Part shown: positions 1-7,833 of the stretch, one piece after another
Numbering within the stretch: the stretch's first letter is position 1
Layout of the letters: every line of letters starts with the position of its first letter
Source: JAWOGN01 sp046496815
GTDB lineage: Bacteria; Desulfobacterota; DSM-4660; Desulfatiglandales; Desulfatiglandaceae
Assembly: GCA_046496815.1 (NCBI GenBank)
Contig: JAWOGN010000098.1
Span: 1-11,235, forward strand
DNA length: 11,235 nt
Direction: 5' to 3'
Made by a program: the position numbers and the translations under genes
The notes under the pieces: model-generated
Database searches by the model: none
Told to the model about the DNA's origin: nothing
The model's input: only the letters and a program-made list of their open reading frames with translations

Positions 1-1136
1 GTTTCCGGATCCACCACGATGCACTCCCTGCTTTTTAAAGGGAGGCCGATAGCCGTGGGTTTGGGCTCTCTGTCGATCCGGCTATAGGTCACATGACCCG
101 CCTCGGTTGACCCATAAACCTGGTAAATAGGGACACCAAATCGTTCTTTCCAGCGATTGAAAACCTCAATGGGCAGCACATCTCCACCGCAGTAACAATA
201 GGTCAGGGAGCTCAGGTCATATCGATCCAGCCGGTCGTTTTCCAGAATCATCCGGTAGAGCGCAGGAACTCCCAGAAGCCAGCGCGTCCTGTAGCGCTGG
301 ATCGTCTCAAGAATCGCATCTACCTGAGGCACCGGCATCAGCAGTGTGGTGTTGCCTTTATTGAGTCCCAAGGACATGAATAGACCGAGGGCCATGATAT
401 GGAATAGGGGATTGACTGCAATATAGACATCTGCCCCTTCCCTGAGGAAGTCCCCCGCCACGTCTTCCGTCACATCGTTGACATAGGATGTCATGCCGAT
501 GTGGTTTCCCGGCACTCCTTTTGGGAAACCGGTGGTTCCGCCTGTGTATAGGATGTAGGAAAGATCTTTCCAAGAATCAAGGGGCACCGGTGATTTCAGA
601 GGCGGGCCCCCCAAAAGGGTTTTAAAGGCATGCACATGGCTGTTCTTTTCGACTTTCCCATGGGGAATTTTATCAAAAAGAAGACCCAGATATCTTTTCC
701 AAAATGGAAGAAGGTCCACCAGGTTGGTTACAATGACCTGTTTGAGGCCTGTTTTGCCGAACACCTCCTTTACGTAACAAAAATTGGTGTCCAAGCAGAT
801 AATAGTCTCCGCACCCGAGTCTTTAACCATATATTCGATCTCGAAAGACGTGTAGATCGGGGAAACCGGGACGAGCACCGCCCCGGCTTTTTGAATTCCC
901 AGGAAGGCGATGACCCACTGGATACAGTTGGATATGTAGATCATCACCCGATCGCCCTTTTTGATACCCATTTCAACAAGCGAACCGGCAAACCGGTCAC
1001 TGAGTTCTCGCAGGTGTGCATAAGAAAACGGTTCATCTAGATAGATCACCGCAGCCTTATCCGGGTACCGCTCGCTCATCCGGTCAAACCGCGTAAAGGT
1101 CAGCTCCTTTTCCAGCGGCTCATGAGTCATTTTCAT
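1..1136 (-). CDS. AMP-forming acyl-CoA ligase (AMP-binding family), C-terminus beyond window
   Basis: Activates a carboxylic acid to its acyl-AMP and then its CoA thioester, in the cytoplasm. The minus strand reads open from ATG 1136 to the left edge, about 378 residues of a family usually 500-560 long, so the C-terminal lid domain is missing. The P-loop-like motif YTGGTTGFPKG lies near residues 197-207 and the adenine motif VYGSTEAG near 340-347; both are diagnostic of the ANL superfamily. ATG 1136 has a GGAG 11 nt upstream; a second in-frame ATG sits two codons later at 1130. It follows livF by 115 nt on the same strand, which suggests it activates what the transporter imports (inference). 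The general look is of the long/medium-chain fatty-acid or aromatic-acid ligases. The substrate cannot be assigned. Confidence 0.9.
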   Translation of the reverse strand, partial: MKMTHEPLEKELTFTRFDRMSERYPDKAAVIYLDEPFSYAHLRELSDRFAGSLVEMGIKKGDRVMIYISNCIQWVIAFLGIQKAGAVLVPVSPIYTSFEIEYMVKDSGAETIICLDTNFCYVKEVFGKTGLKQVIVTNLVDLLPFWKRYLGLLFDKIPHGKVEKNSHVHAFKTLLGGPPLKSPVPLDSWKDLSYILYTGGTTGFPKGVPGNHIGMTSYVNDVTEDVAGDFLREGADVYIAVNPLFHIMALGLFMSLGLNKGNTTLLMPVPQVDAILETIQRYRTRWLLGVPALYRMILENDRLDRYDLSSLTYCYCGGDVLPIEVFNRWKERFGVPIYQVYGSTEAGHVTYSRIDREPKPTAIGLPLKSRECIVVDPE

Positions 1137-1165
1137 GACCAGTGTAACTCCATGGATATCCTTCG

Positions 1166-1195
1166 AGTATAATTATCTCAAGATGTTCGGCCCAA
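1166..1195 (-). promoter_or_regulatory. possible promoter for the CoA ligase
   Basis: In the 115-nt gap between livF and the ligase the minus strand shows TTGGGC (1195-1190), an 18-nt spacer and TATACT (1171-1166), placing a start about 22-25 nt before ATG 1136. The -10 box is good and the -35 box is weak, in an AT-rich stretch where such matches arise easily. It would allow ligase expression apart from the transporter genes. Confidence 0.25.
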
Positions 1196-1251
1196 AATAC
1201 ATGGCGGTATATTCTACATCCCAAAATATAAAATATCATGTCGCAATTCGC

Positions 1252-1998
1252 TCAAACCCCGAAATAGGCGGAGCGAACGTCGGGGTTTTCCAGCAGTTCC
1301 TTCCGCGTCCCTTCCAGCACCGCCGCCCCGTTTTCCAGTATGAACGCGTAATCCACAATGGGAAGGACCGGACGGGCATACTGCTCGGTCACAACTATGG
1401 AAACTCCCTTCTGGTCACGGATCTCTCTGGTGGCCCGTACCAGCATGGCCTGAATGAGGGGACTCAGCCCCAGCAGCGGTTCATCCAGGAGCAAGAGGAT
1501 GGGCTGGGCCATCAATGCTCGGCCGATTGCCAACATCTGTTGCTCTCCGCCGCTCAAAAAACCGCCGATGCGTTTCTTGAGCTTTTCCAACGCCGGAAAT
1601 ACCGTAAAAATATAATCCATCGTGTCTCTGGCCTGGGATGGGGTGGCAAGATACCCGCCGATCCGCAGATTCTCCAGAACGCTGCATTCCCGGAATATCC
1701 GTCTTCGCTCCGGGCACAGGACAATCCCCCGTCTCGCCCTTTGGCTCGGTTTCAATCCTGCGATGTCCTGTCCCAAAAACCATATCTCCCCCAAAACGGT
1801 GATCCGCTCACCGCCTGCCATCGTCTCTTTCTTCCGGATGTCCTCCATGATGCCCGAAACGGTGTACATGAGCGTGGATTTTCCCGCACTGTTGGCCCCA
1901 AACACGCCGACAATTTGGTTTTCCTCACAGTTGATACTCACATTGTTGAGAGCCAGCATATTCTCGTAGAAAACCATCAGGCCGGTTGCCTCAAGCAT
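1252..1998 (-). CDS. livF: LivF-type ABC transporter ATP-binding protein
   Basis: One of two ATPases energising a branched-chain-amino-acid-type (HAAT) importer; it binds the cytoplasmic face of the permeases. 248 residues, close to the usual 235-240. Walker A is GANSAGKST (34-42), where the family normally has GPNGAGKST. The signature LSGGEQQ is at 148-154 and Walker B LLLLDEP at 168-174. The region PERRRIF (96-102) replaces the usual PEGRR(I/V)F. The H-loop position reads VTEQ, and Q there is normal for LivF. A stretch around residues 52-70 is about ten residues longer than usual. ATG 1998 overlaps the livG end by 8 nt and is preceded by GGAGGT at 8 nt spacing, so translation is probably coupled to livG. 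The true substrate is unknown. Confidence 0.93.
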   Translation of the reverse strand: MLEATGLMVFYENMLALNNVSINCEENQIVGVFGANSAGKSTLMYTVSGIMEDIRKKETMAGGERITVLGEIWFLGQDIAGLKPSQRARRGIVLCPERRRIFRECSVLENLRIGGYLATPSQARDTMDYIFTVFPALEKLKKRIGGFLSGGEQQMLAIGRALMAQPILLLLDEPLLGLSPLIQAMLVRATREIRDQKGVSIVVTEQYARPVLPIVDYAFILENGAAVLEGTRKELLENPDVRSAYFGV

Positions 1999-2779
1999 AC
2001 GTCATGACCTCCTCGATTTCCTCCGACCCGAAATAGGCTTCCTTTACTTTTTCATTCGTCATGACTTCTTCAGCCGTGCCTTCAATGAGCTTTTCGCCGA
2101 AATTTAACACCATGACCCGGTTGGTGACCCGAAAAAGCTCCCGCAGTCGATGCTCGATCATGATCAGCGTAATGCCGTCCATCTGCAGACGTTCGATGAG
2201 CGGGACCATGCTGGCGATTTCACTCATGCTCAATCCTGAAAAGACTTCGTCACAGAGGATAATTTCGGGTTTTAGTGCGAGGCAGCGCGCAAGCTCCAAT
2301 CGCTTCAGGTATCCGGTGGGCAGGGTGGACGCTATCTTGTATGGGACGAACGAATCCCGCTCAAAACCGATTTCCTCCAGAATGTCGATCCCTACGGTAT
2401 TTCGGTCTCCCAGTTTACCGCCGCCTCTCCAGCCTCCGGTTCGCTTGGCCCGGGGGGAAAACAGGGGAATGACCAGGTTTTTATAGGCAGGCAGGCTGTA
2501 ATAGGGTCTCATGATTTGAAAGGTTCGCGTGACGCCCATATCCGCAATTTTATGGGCCGGTTTACCGCTGATATCCTTGTCCCGAAAAAAGACCTTGCCC
2601 GAGGTCATCTTGATGAATCCCGTGATCGTGTTGATCAAGGTCGTTTTTCCGGACCCATTCGGCCCAATGATGCCCAGGATCTCTCCCGCCCGCACTTCAA
2701 AACTGACTCGGTTCAACGCCAAGATTCCCCCGAACGTCTTGGTTACCTCGCGCACTCGAAGAATGGGGCCTTTGTTCAT
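1991..2779 (-). CDS. livG: LivG-type ABC transporter ATP-binding protein
   Basis: Second ATPase of the HAAT importer. From ATG 2779 it is 262 residues. Walker A GPNGSGKTT is near 39-47 and TRTFQ provides the Q-loop. The H-loop is IMIEHR, with the switch histidine. The ABC signature is LPTGYLKRLE rather than the usual LSYGQQRRLE, and Walker B continues as LCDEVFSGLS rather than LLDEPxxGL. The start at 2779 is chosen because it forms a classic ATGA overlap with the livM stop (2776-2778) and has GGTGG 8 nt upstream. An in-frame GTG at 2791 would add four residues but has a poor ribosome site. The C-terminal tail (EVMTNEKVKEAYFGSEE) matches the LivG subfamily, where the end reads xAYLG. It lies between livM and livF and was probably made from one transcript with them. 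Confidence 0.93.
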   Translation of the reverse strand: MNKGPILRVREVTKTFGGILALNRVSFEVRAGEILGIIGPNGSGKTTLINTITGFIKMTSGKVFFRDKDISGKPAHKIADMGVTRTFQIMRPYYSLPAYKNLVIPLFSPRAKRTGGWRGGGKLGDRNTVGIDILEEIGFERDSFVPYKIASTLPTGYLKRLELARCLALKPEIILCDEVFSGLSMSEIASMVPLIERLQMDGITLIMIEHRLRELFRVTNRVMVLNFGEKLIEGTAEEVMTNEKVKEAYFGSEEIEEVMTYA

Positions 2780-3789
2780 ACTTTTGTCCACCGCTCAAAT
2801 TGATTGTATTTGCGCCGGCCGTAAACCATGAACCCCTCACTCTTGAAAACAATGAACGCCACCAATATCAGGGAATAAAAAACAATGCGCAAGGTTCCAA
2901 AGGCTCTCAGCAATTCGGAGACGGGGACCAGAACAAAACAGCCCAGCACCGGACCCACGAGGGTGCCGGCCCCGCCGATGACGGTCGCGGCGATGGGAAG
3001 GATGGAAAAATCCAGCGCAAGAAGCGATATACCGGACCACATATAAATGTGCACCAAACAGGCCCCTCCCATGCACCCCATGGCCGACGCGATGAATACG
3101 GCAACGGCCTTGTAAAAGGTAATGCTCATCCCCGAAGCCCTCACCGCCTGGTCGTTGTCCTTGACCGCCCGCAAAACCAAACCGATGTCCTGGTTCACCA
3201 TCCGTCTTGTTGCGAAAAGAAAGAGGAGGACCATTACGATCACAAAATATTGCTCCACCCAGCGATTGGGGAAGCTATCGATCCCCAAAATCCCGTCGGT
3301 GCCCCCAAGAATATCCAGCGCCTCGATGACCCGGGCCAGTGCCAGCGGATACATGAGGCTTACGATGGCAAAATAGACCCCTCGCAAGGGAAGACAGGGC
3401 AGCAGAAGTAGCGTACAGATGCTTGCGCCTGCCACGGTGGCGATGGGGATGGTCAAAAGGGGCGGCAGCGCAAATGACGTGTTCATGATGGCGGTAAGAT
3501 ATCCCCCCACCCCGATAAATAACGCACCACCGAGAGAAACAAGGCCGACAAAATGGGCAAGGAGATCAAAGCTCAGGGCCAGCAGGGCATAGATGCATAC
3601 GATGGAGATAACCCGCTGCCAATACATGCTCGGCATGACCAGGGGCAGGAGGAGCATTCCCACAATCAATACCAGCCTGGGAAGTGTCAGGTAGGACAAT
3701 TCACGCCAGGACATCAGGGCGTAGATCCCATCCGTGCGGACCTTGATGCCCCGGTCTAGTCTTTCCCTCCGGCGTTGATCCATGTTCAA
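2776..3789 (-). CDS. livM: LivM-type ABC transporter permease
   Basis: Inner-membrane permease, partner of LivH. 337 residues. A basic N-terminal stretch (RRRERLDRGIK) is followed by a series of strongly hydrophobic segments. Family marks are LLAHFVGLVSLGGALFIGVG (about 76-95), GGTDGILGI in a periplasmic loop, RAVKDNDQAVRASGM in the cytoplasmic ATPase-coupling loop, and GGAGTLVGPVLG near the end. The first codon given is TTG 3789, which has AAGGG 8 nt upstream inside livH. ATG 3783, two codons later, is the alternative, with 14 nt spacing. The gap to livH is 3 nt and the overlap with livG is ATGA, so the permease and ATPase genes form a tight operon. Confidence 0.93.
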   Translation of the reverse strand: MNMDQRRRERLDRGIKVRTDGIYALMSWRELSYLTLPRLVLIVGMLLLPLVMPSMYWQRVISIVCIYALLALSFDLLAHFVGLVSLGGALFIGVGGYLTAIMNTSFALPPLLTIPIATVAGASICTLLLLPCLPLRGVYFAIVSLMYPLALARVIEALDILGGTDGILGIDSFPNRWVEQYFVIVMVLLFLFATRRMVNQDIGLVLRAVKDNDQAVRASGMSITFYKAVAVFIASAMGCMGGACLVHIYMWSGISLLALDFSILPIAATVIGGAGTLVGPVLGCFVLVPVSELLRAFGTLRIVFYSLILVAFIVFKSEGFMVYGRRKYNQFERWTKV

Positions 3790-3792
3790 TCG

Positions 3793-4659
3793 CTACACCC
3801 TTTCTTCCAGTTCCTTTTGCCGGCCGAAAAGCCCGGAAGGCTTCAGGATAAGCGTCAAAATGATGGCCATGAGAGCGACCACCATTTGGAAGTGAGCGCC
3901 CAAATAAACCGTCGTCAAGATTTGCGCAAAGCCGATGAGGAAAGCGGCCAGTACCGCGCCCATCCAACTTCCCAACCCCCCGACGATGCAAACGGCAATG
4001 GCCTGAATTAAGACATCATAGCCCTTTTCCACGACAATGTTGCCCAAGGGGAGCAAGACAATCCCGGCCAGGCCCGCAAGCATGGCCCCAAACGCCATGG
4101 CCACCAACGCCATCACATCCGAATCAATTCCAAGCATCAGGGCCGCCCGCTCATCCTGGGCCATTCCCCGCAAGGCCAGACCGATGCGTGTATAATGCGT
4201 GAAGAACCAGAGCATCGCAACGACTGCGCCGCCGATACCGACAACCAGCACCCGATGCAGGTCGACGGGCACATCCCAGATATGGATACTGCCTTCGATA
4301 AATACCGGCAGGGTGTACGTCGTCCCCTTGAATCCTCCCCAGCGTAACCCCTCCAGGATGGCTAAGCCGATGGCGTAGGAAGCAATGATCTCCGAAATGG
4401 CCATCCCCCGAACGCGAATCAGCACAAACTGATAAATGAGGGCGCCCACCAGGCCGATTGCCACCAGGGCCAAGAAAATGGAGAGGAGGTAATTGAGGCC
4501 CAGGGCACGCAGTAAGGTCCACGTAATAAAACCGGTAATCACATACAGGGCGCCGTGAGCGAAGTTGGGGACACGACTGATCCCGTAGACCAGAGCAAAA
4601 CCCAGTGCCATCAGGGCCAGGGCAATGCTGTTGATCGTGCCGTAAATCAAGATTTCCAT
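3793..4659 (-). CDS. livH: LivH-type ABC transporter permease
   Basis: Inner-membrane permease that pairs with LivM to form the translocation path. 288 residues, the normal size. NFAHGALYVITGF (about residues 32-44) matches the LivH signature NFAHGExY, RGMAQDERAALMLGID matches the cytoplasmic coupling loop, and GGLGSWMGAVLAAFLIG near the C-terminus is the usual closing segment. About eight hydrophobic segments are visible. No clear Shine-Dalgarno precedes ATG 4659. It is separated from the binding-protein gene by 114 nt holding a large dyad, so its translation may be weak compared with the binding protein. Confidence 0.93.
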   Translation of the reverse strand: MEILIYGTINSIALALMALGFALVYGISRVPNFAHGALYVITGFITWTLLRALGLNYLLSIFLALVAIGLVGALIYQFVLIRVRGMAISEIIASYAIGLAILEGLRWGGFKGTTYTLPVFIEGSIHIWDVPVDLHRVLVVGIGGAVVAMLWFFTHYTRIGLALRGMAQDERAALMLGIDSDVMALVAMAFGAMLAGLAGIVLLPLGNIVVEKGYDVLIQAIAVCIVGGLGSWMGAVLAAFLIGFAQILTTVYLGAHFQMVVALMAIILTLILKPSGLFGRQKELEERV

Positions 4660-4694
4660 TGATGATGTCCAGTGAGTGTTTGCGCAGTGGGGAA

Positions 4695-4760
4695 GGCTTC
4701 ACCCCACCCGGAGGAACGCCGCGCATACGCTTGCCCATCCTGCCGGGAAGGGGTGAATCC
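4695..4760 (-). promoter_or_regulatory. intercistronic stem-loop between binding-protein gene and livH
   Basis: Arms 4695-4711 and 4743-4760 are near-perfect inverted repeats, with ttcacccc facing ggggtgaa and cccgg facing ccggg, around a ~31-nt loop. No T-run follows on either strand, so it is not a plain terminator. In binding-protein-dependent transporters such intercistronic hairpins commonly protect the upstream message or partly attenuate, which gives an excess of binding protein (known of other systems). That role here is inferred. Confidence 0.55.
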
Positions 4761-4773
4761 GGAACACACGTTC

Positions 4774-6045
4774 CTATTTCATCATCCATGGCGGCAGCTG
4801 AATGGTGCCGGTGGCGATGCTCTTCGGAAAGACCACGACCCTTTTACCCGCCTGCCACTGCAAAATGGTGCCGACAGCGCCCTCTTTCGGATCCAGGCTT
4901 GGAATCACCTGGTGGCTTTTCGGATCAAACCTGAGCCTGCCGTAAACACCCATGACATCCGTCTTTTCCAATTCAGCAACGACCTTGTCGGAGTCCAGTG
5001 TTCCGGCGCGCTCGATCGCATCCCTCAGGACATAAACCGCCATATAACTGCTGGAACTACCGAGCCCCTCAGGTTCCACGTTCCACTTCCGGGTATATGC
5101 ATCATAGAATTTCATGGTCCACGGTGTGGCATTGGAGGGGGCATTGCCTGCATTGACCACATTGCAGAGGGTGTATTCGCCCTTTCCTTCCGTCGCTTCC
5201 CAGAAACCGGGCTGCTCAGCAGCCGCCAGGGTTGAACCGAACGGAAGGGCCGGGAGTTTCATATCGTACCATTGTTTCAATAAAATGGCGCTTTCCGGCA
5301 TGTCCATCCAGATATTGATGATTTCCGATTCTGTCTTCCTGGCTTTGAGCAACCCCATGGAAAAATCGCTGGCTCCGGTGGGGTAAATCTCCAACCCGGT
5401 CACATTCCAGCCCTTTTCAAGAGCCACTTTCTTAATGAAGTTGGCTGCGCCGCGCGCGTGAGAGACGTCTTGGGCGATGATGAACAAGTTGTTGAACCCA
5501 TATTTTTCTCTCAGTTCGGTGAAGTTCGCCATCATTTCGCTCACGAGCTGCACAGCCTCACCATGGATGCGAAAGCAGTACTTATACTTATCATATTCCT
5601 TGGCCACCGTGGCATGATACGCGGGAGTCAACACACCGGTGGTAAGAATCGATATCTTCTTATACTTGGACAGAAGCGGCATGGCCGCCAGCGCCGCCTC
5701 GGAGCGAACCGGCCCGCCGAGTATGAAATCGGCCTGCTTGTCTAAAATGAGCTTTTCCACGGCCAGGAGGGCCTCACTCACCGGCACGCCCGGCTCCAGA
5801 TCTCGCGTGTCGATCACTTCAACGTTAAAGAGACGCTTCTTCCCTCCCACATTGACGCCTCCTTTTGCGTTGATTTCTTCAACCGCCAGCTTGATTCCCC
5901 GCTCCGCATCCCACCCATACAAGAACGCGGTGGATAGCGGACAGCCGAGGATAATCGGCTTTTCAGCCATCGCCGTGCCCCCGGGAAAACCCAACAAAAC
6001 CACTGCCAAAAGGATTCCCAAAACCTTCACATGTCTGGTCTTCAT
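4774..6045 (-). CDS. LivK-type periplasmic substrate-binding protein
   Basis: Captures the substrate in the periplasm and delivers it to LivHM. 423 residues, longer than E. coli LivJ/LivK (about 367). The signal peptide has basic KTRHVK, a hydrophobic core LGILLAVVLLGF and a likely cleavage site AMA|EK after residue 27. The mature start PIILGCPLS, then RGIKLAVEEINAKGG, and FILGGPVRSEAALA are typical of the periplasmic-binding type 1 fold of the HAAT family (Peripla_BP_6). ATG 6045 has an excellent AGGAGGG with 5 nt spacing. It is first in the minus-strand cluster. Binding-protein sequence diverges quickly, so the ligand (branched-chain amino acid, amide, or aromatic/short carboxylic acid) is open. 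The adjacent CoA ligase leans toward an acid (inference). Confidence 0.92.
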   Translation of the reverse strand: MKTRHVKVLGILLAVVLLGFPGGTAMAEKPIILGCPLSTAFLYGWDAERGIKLAVEEINAKGGVNVGGKKRLFNVEVIDTRDLEPGVPVSEALLAVEKLILDKQADFILGGPVRSEAALAAMPLLSKYKKISILTTGVLTPAYHATVAKEYDKYKYCFRIHGEAVQLVSEMMANFTELREKYGFNNLFIIAQDVSHARGAANFIKKVALEKGWNVTGLEIYPTGASDFSMGLLKARKTESEIINIWMDMPESAILLKQWYDMKLPALPFGSTLAAAEQPGFWEATEGKGEYTLCNVVNAGNAPSNATPWTMKFYDAYTRKWNVEPEGLGSSSSYMAVYVLRDAIERAGTLDSDKVVAELEKTDVMGVYGRLRFDPKSHQVIPSLDPKEGAVGTILQWQAGKRVVVFPKSIATGTIQLPPWMMK

Positions 6046-6169
6046 TCTATCCCTCCTTTTTTTCGCTATGGGGTTAACACCAACCGACTATGCTGAGACA
6101 GGCACTTTTTTGGGATCCATCTTGCCGATCCCTTTCAAAGCCTGGTAGCGGACCATTCGCGATGTTTTT

Positions 6170-6214
6170 ATTATATGTCAAAACGCTTCCAACCGGGGGA
6201 TTCACCCCAATCGG
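6170..6214 (-). promoter_or_regulatory. possible promoter/operator of the liv cluster
   Basis: The minus strand has a perfect TATAAT at 6175-6170, about 125 nt before the binding-protein ATG. Where a -35 box should be there is no TTGACA-like hexamer. Instead 6189-6214 holds a dyad with GGGG (6195-6198) facing CCCC (6205-6208) inside CC/GG ends. A perfect -10 with no -35 and an adjacent dyad would fit an activator-dependent promoter. This is pattern-based inference only. Confidence 0.3.
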
Positions 6215-6440
6215 CGACGAAATAGATTGGATTGGATATGCCGTGTTTGTTTCGTACTCTGAAATAAGACAATCAACATTTCGCTCATGGCTTTTTTCAA
6301 AAGCCTCGGTGGCTGCGAATTGCGTAAGTTTCTGAAATGAATAGGGGTTTTAAAGGAATATATTTGCCAATATAGGCGGGAGAAAATTTTAAGTCAAGAA
6401 TAAAGCATGCGCGTAGAAAAATGAGGGATGATGGCCTTGT

Positions 6441-6551
6441 AAAAAGTCGGAAATCACCATTTTCCGTCATTCCGGTGTAGACCGGAATCCAGTCTTTTCA
6501 GTCACATAAGGAGTGTTTGGACCCCGTTTTTCAGCAGGGTGACGACTTTTT
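6441..6551. repeat. MITE-like intergenic repeat, copy A
   Basis: Perfect 9-bp inverted termini AAAAAGTCG (6441-6449) and CGACTTTTT (6543-6551) bound a 111-bp element. Inside, 6469-6488 is a perfect hairpin with 8-bp arms, ATTCCGGT, loop GTAG, ACCGGAAT. Positions 6443-6477 match 9905-9939 in reverse orientation at 32 of 35 bases, so it belongs to a repeat family. It lies in the divergent region between the liv cluster and the aldolase gene. It has no coding capacity. Confidence 0.75.
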
Positions 6552-6579
6552 GCGAACGCATCAAAATTCCATGTACAAT
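6550..6579 (+). promoter_or_regulatory. possible promoter of the aldolase-family gene
   Basis: TTGCGA (6550-6555), an 18-nt spacer and TACAAT (6574-6579) form a plausible sigma-70 pair, giving a leader of roughly 115 nt before ATG 6703. The -35 box straddles the right end of repeat copy A. The surrounding DNA is AT-rich, so chance matches are likely. Confidence 0.3.
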
Positions 6580-6702
6580 TGTTATGCTATTTATTATTGA
6601 AACAAGTTTGTCGCAAGAACTCATCAGCGACCCCGGCTCTCTCGGACCGTAAACTCAAAATTGCCTTGCTGAATTGATACAAAAACACAACGGGGGGAAC
6701 GA

Positions 6703-7833
6703 ATGTCGAGCCAACGAGAATGCAAAGGCCTTTCAAAATGGGAATTGGATACTCCATGCCTCTTGGTCGACTTGGATATTCTCGAACAGAACATCCAAAA
6801 GATGCAAACCCATGCTGCCGCTTTCGGGAAACAGTTGCGCCCGCATGCGAAAACGCACCGGTGTTCCCGCATCGCCAGGAAACAGGTGGAGGCCGGCTGC
6901 GCCGGAATCTGCATTTCAAAAGTTGGGGAGGCCGAGGTCCTCGTGAAAAATGGGTTTCAGGGTGTCCTCATTACGTCTCCGGTTGTCACAGATCATAAGA
7001 TTGCACGTCTCATGGAATGTTTGTCTCAGGACTCGAATCTCCTGGTTGTCGTTGACCACCCTTCTAACGTCATGAAATTGAACGAAGCCGCCAAGGAACG
7101 GGGCCTGAGGCTTAACGTGCTTGTGGACCTGGATCCCGGAATGGGACGCACCGGTGTCCCATTTAAGGAAGGAGTGAGAATGGGACAACTCGTTGCAAGC
7201 CTCCCATCTCTGAGATTACGCGGGCTGCAATGTTATGCCGGTAACGTCCAGCACATTTCGTCTTTCGAAGCGCGGACGCGCGCCTCCCTGGATTGGATGG
7301 GGCAGGCGGCGGAAGTATTCCACCAGTTTCACGGGGCCGGTTTACCCTGCGACATTTTTACGGGAGCCGGAACGGGCACCTATGAAATCGACTGCAAGAT
7401 ACCTGAAATCACCGATCTCCAGGTCGGCTCCTACACCCTGATGGATGCCGAGTACCTGGAGATCGGATGCTCTCAAAATCCTACCCATTTTGAGAAATTT
7501 CCACCTGCACTGACCCTTCTCGCTACCGTCATCAGTACGAATCATGAGGGGTTTGTTACGATCGATGCGGGGTTGAAAGCACTCTATCGGGATGGGGGAA
7601 GCCCATACGTTTTGCATCCTCCCGGCTCCGACTTACGGTATGAATGGCACGGGGATGAACACGGTAAAATTATCGTACAGAATGCCTCGAAAAAACCGGA
7701 AATCGGTGACATCGTTGAATTGGTTGTTTCTCATTGTGACCCTACCGTCAACCTGTATGATGCCTTGTACGTCACAAGAAAAGGGGTTGTGGAGGATGTT
7801 TGGCCCATCGATATGAGAGGGAAAAGCCAGTGA
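6703..7833 (+). CDS. D-threonine aldolase / 3-hydroxy-D-aspartate aldolase family PLP enzyme
   Basis: A fold-type III (alanine-racemase-like) pyridoxal-phosphate enzyme of 376 residues. Family members cleave D-threonine or D-3-hydroxyaspartate to glycine plus an aldehyde or glyoxylate, or deaminate D-serine, and need a divalent metal. The N-terminal LDTPCLLVDLDILEQNI and RPHAKTHR place the PLP lysine at K50. TGAGTGTYEID is a glycine-rich phosphate-binding loop. The C-terminal HCDPTVNLYD gives the metal pair H344 and D346; HxD is the D-threonine aldolase pattern, whereas HxC is typical of D-serine dehydratase. The end, VWPIDMRGKSQ, looks like the normal family end. ATG 6703 follows a run of six G at 5 nt. 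It is divergent from the liv cluster; a shared amino-acid role is possible but unproven. Confidence 0.88.
   Translation: MSSQRECKGLSKWELDTPCLLVDLDILEQNIQKMQTHAAAFGKQLRPHAKTHRCSRIARKQVEAGCAGICISKVGEAEVLVKNGFQGVLITSPVVTDHKIARLMECLSQDSNLLVVVDHPSNVMKLNEAAKERGLRLNVLVDLDPGMGRTGVPFKEGVRMGQLVASLPSLRLRGLQCYAGNVQHISSFEARTRASLDWMGQAAEVFHQFHGAGLPCDIFTGAGTGTYEIDCKIPEITDLQVGSYTLMDAEYLEIGCSQNPTHFEKFPPALTLLATVISTNHEGFVTIDAGLKALYRDGGSPYVLHPPGSDLRYEWHGDEHGKIIVQNASKKPEIGDIVELVVSHCDPTVNLYDALYVTRKGVVEDVWPIDMRGKSQ

Noticed and set aside
1135..2007. 290-codon plus-strand open frame opposite livF
   Set aside because: It is antisense to a clear ATPase gene with Walker A, signature and Walker B in register. The plus-strand product has no recognisable domain and no ribosome site.
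2800..3411. 203-codon plus-strand open frame opposite livM
   Set aside because: A charged, low-complexity antisense product typical of the complement of hydrophobic membrane-protein codons; livM is unambiguous here.
4672..6148. several plus-strand open frames opposite the binding-protein gene
   Set aside because: The binding protein on the minus strand has a signal peptide, a strong ribosome site and family motifs. The opposing frames show nothing.
4750..6208. shared 11-mer GGGGTGAATCC at 4750-4760 and, reversed, 6198-6208
   Set aside because: In an 11-kb window several dozen 11-mer pairs are expected by chance counting both strands. Both sites lie in dyads, but nothing further extends the match.
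6587..6919. 110- and 96-codon minus-strand frames at the start of the aldolase gene
   Set aside because: They are antisense to the PLP-lysine region of the aldolase, with no domain or good start.
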